The translations under genes were made by a program, and so were the position numbers. DNA of 12,972 nt from a bacterium (lineage in GTDB: Bacteria; UBP15; UBA6099): NCBI GenBank assembly GCA_029573925.1, contig JAKQBV010000136.1, forward strand, positions 1-12,972, in the 5' to 3' direction. Shown one piece after another: positions 12,555 to 12,972 of the stretch (within the stretch, counting starts at the first letter, position 1; each line of letters starts with the position of its first letter). The notes under the pieces are model-generated. The model searched no databases. It saw nothing but the letters and a program-made list of their open reading frames with translations, and was not told the DNA's origin.

Positions 12555-12597
12555 AAAAGAAAAAAAAGAAAAAAAAGAAAAAAAAGAAAGAAAAAAG
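12553..12597 (+). repeat. 45-base all-purine tract with 9-base GAAAAAAAA units
   Basis: Beginning inside the pyrG stop codon there are 45 consecutive purines. Single G bases separate A runs of 5, 8, 8, 8, 3 and 6, so the 9-mer GAAAAAAAA repeats three times in tandem (12559-12585). Such a tract is prone to length change. It lies between the pyrG stop and a strong hairpin, so it may affect 3' end formation or stability of the mRNA, but no function is shown. Confidence 0.8.
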
Positions 12598-12599
12598 CC

Positions 12600-12629
12600 A
12601 AAGAGAAACTTTTGAAAAAGTTTCTCTTT
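12600..12629 (+). terminator. pyrG: Perfect 14-base hairpin after pyrG, probable terminator
   Basis: AAAGAGAAACTTTT (12600-12613) pairs perfectly with AAAAGTTTCTCTTT (12616-12629) around a GA loop, 46 bases after the pyrG stop. The 3' arm is T-rich and the 5' side is A-rich, so it could act in both directions, although the stem has few G-C pairs and no separate T run. Confidence 0.6.
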
Positions 12630-12650
12630 GAATCTCTTCAAAACGTTTCA

Positions 12651-12700
12651 ATGGGCGTCGGGAATGAATCGCTGGCGCGCTTCTTCTCCCGACGCCCCAT
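12651..12700. repeat. Long inverted repeat ATGGGCGTCGGGA / TCCCGACGCCCCAT
   Basis: The 13-mer at 12651-12663 is complementary to 12687-12700 with a single extra base, leaving a 23-base loop. It lies between the pyrG hairpin and the REP-like element. It may be part of the same mobile intergenic repeat or a separate one; no coding role is seen. Confidence 0.65.
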
Positions 12701-12714
12701 GTAAAATCGTAATC

Positions 12715-12776
12715 GTAGGGGCGGGGCTTGCCCCCGCCCTTTTAACATTTCGGGCGACCGCAAGGGTCGCCCCTAC
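12715..12776. repeat. 62-base REP/MITE-like element with two internal hairpins
   Basis: The ends GTAGGGGCG (12715-12723) and CGCCCCTAC (12768-12776) are exact inverted repeats. Inside are a GGGGC/GCCCC-type hairpin with a TT loop (near 12724-12739) and GGGCGACC/GGTCGCCC around a GCAAG loop (12752-12772). This bipartite shape, with GTAGGGGCG-type ends, is what dispersed intergenic repeats (REP/BIME-like) look like. Similar GTAGGGGC...GCCCCTAC repeats are common between genes in many environmental bacterial genomes, as far as I recall. Only one copy is in the window, so mobility is inferred. Confidence 0.65.
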
Positions 12777-12924
12777 GGTCGCGGTTACGCAACGCATGAT
12801 GTGAAATCGTTTATGTGCAAGATTCCACTGAAAACCTTTGCCAGAATCTTTTTCCACGATACGCGCCGAAGGCGGAGGCGTAGCCCCGATTTTGGCGCTG
12901 GCAGGAAAGTTTTTGAAAGGGTTT

Positions 12925-12958
12925 TTAAGGGAAAACTTTTTCAAAAGTTTTCCCTTAA
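12925..12958. terminator. Perfect 16-base AT-rich hairpin, possible bidirectional terminator
   Basis: TTAAGGGAAAACTTTT (12925-12940) and AAAAGTTTTCCCTTAA (12943-12958) are perfect complements with a 2-base TC loop. The core GGGAAAACTTTT resembles the arm AGAGAAACTTTT of the hairpin at 12600-12629, so the two may belong to one repeat family. Either strand would give a stem rich in A on one side and T on the other. The gene it might serve lies beyond the window edge. Confidence 0.5.
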
Positions 12959-12972
12959 CCGCCACATTCGGG

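Larger units (their letters stand above)
12555..12972. other. Gene-free repeat cluster downstream of pyrG
   Basis: I see no credible gene here. The only sizeable open frame (12648-12965, minus) reads straight through the inverted repeats and is explained by them. The region holds a purine tract, two perfect AT-rich hairpins, a long inverted repeat and a REP-like element, each listed separately. The stretch 12777-12924 between the last two also has short CGCC/GGCG words but no strong fold. Confidence 0.75.

Noticed and set aside
11007..12641. Long open frame antisense to pyrG (544 codons, minus strand)
   Set aside because: It mirrors the strong pyrG coding sequence, has no recognisable domain and ends in Phe/Ser runs from the purine tract; it is a product of GC-rich codon bias.
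12648..12965. 105-codon minus-strand frame after pyrG
   Set aside because: Its translation follows the inverted repeats and the REP-like element, which commonly give spurious GATLAVARN-type peptides.
1..12972. CRISPR arrays, tRNA or rRNA genes, insertion sequences
   Set aside because: No regularly spaced repeats, cloverleaf-like sequence, conserved rRNA segment or transposase was found when reading both strands.

Overview
The window looks like a chromosomal stretch from a Gram-negative, probably anaerobic bacterium. A lipid A-type acyltransferase, two lipoprotein signal peptides and envelope thiol-redox genes point to an outer membrane and periplasm, and an FdhE-type protein points to formate dehydrogenase metabolism. 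Most genes are GC-rich; no phylum can be assigned from the sequence alone. No rRNA, tRNA, CRISPR array, transposase or phage gene was seen. Eleven genes lie on one block: positions 224-8921 are all on the minus strand, and three genes (9227-12554) are on the plus strand, diverging from a promoter region at about 8965-9226.

Minus strand, left to right: a lysophospholipid/lipid A acyltransferase (224-1153); an AT-rich type II restriction-modification pair (1414-2945) whose nuclease closely resembles BstYI/BglII and whose beta-class methyltransferase overlaps it by 4 bases; an FdhE-like zinc protein (3045-3920); a two-gene coupled unit of a secreted TPM-domain protein and a nucleotidyltransferase-fold protein (4031-5574); and a four-gene envelope redox unit (5641-8921). 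In transcription order the redox unit encodes a stand-alone DsbD-type membrane electron carrier, a TlpA-like lipoprotein, a membrane-anchored thioredoxin with a Met/Pro/Gly-rich repeat tail, and a YyaL-like lipoprotein that lacks the thioredoxin domain normally fused to that family. A good sigma70-type promoter (8972-9000) precedes this unit. The arrangement suggests that electrons cross the membrane through the DsbD-type protein and are handed to two separate envelope thioredoxins, one or both serving the YyaL-like protein. It is the most interesting system in the window.

Plus strand: a transaldolase/fructose-6-phosphate aldolase-family gene behind an extended -10 promoter and an approximately 135-base leader holding three hairpins; a class IIA HAD phosphatase; and pyrG (CTP synthase). 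The last 418 bases contain no credible gene. They hold a purine tract of 9-base units, two AT-rich perfect hairpins, a long inverted repeat and a 62-base REP-like element. Together they look like a terminator and repeat cluster.
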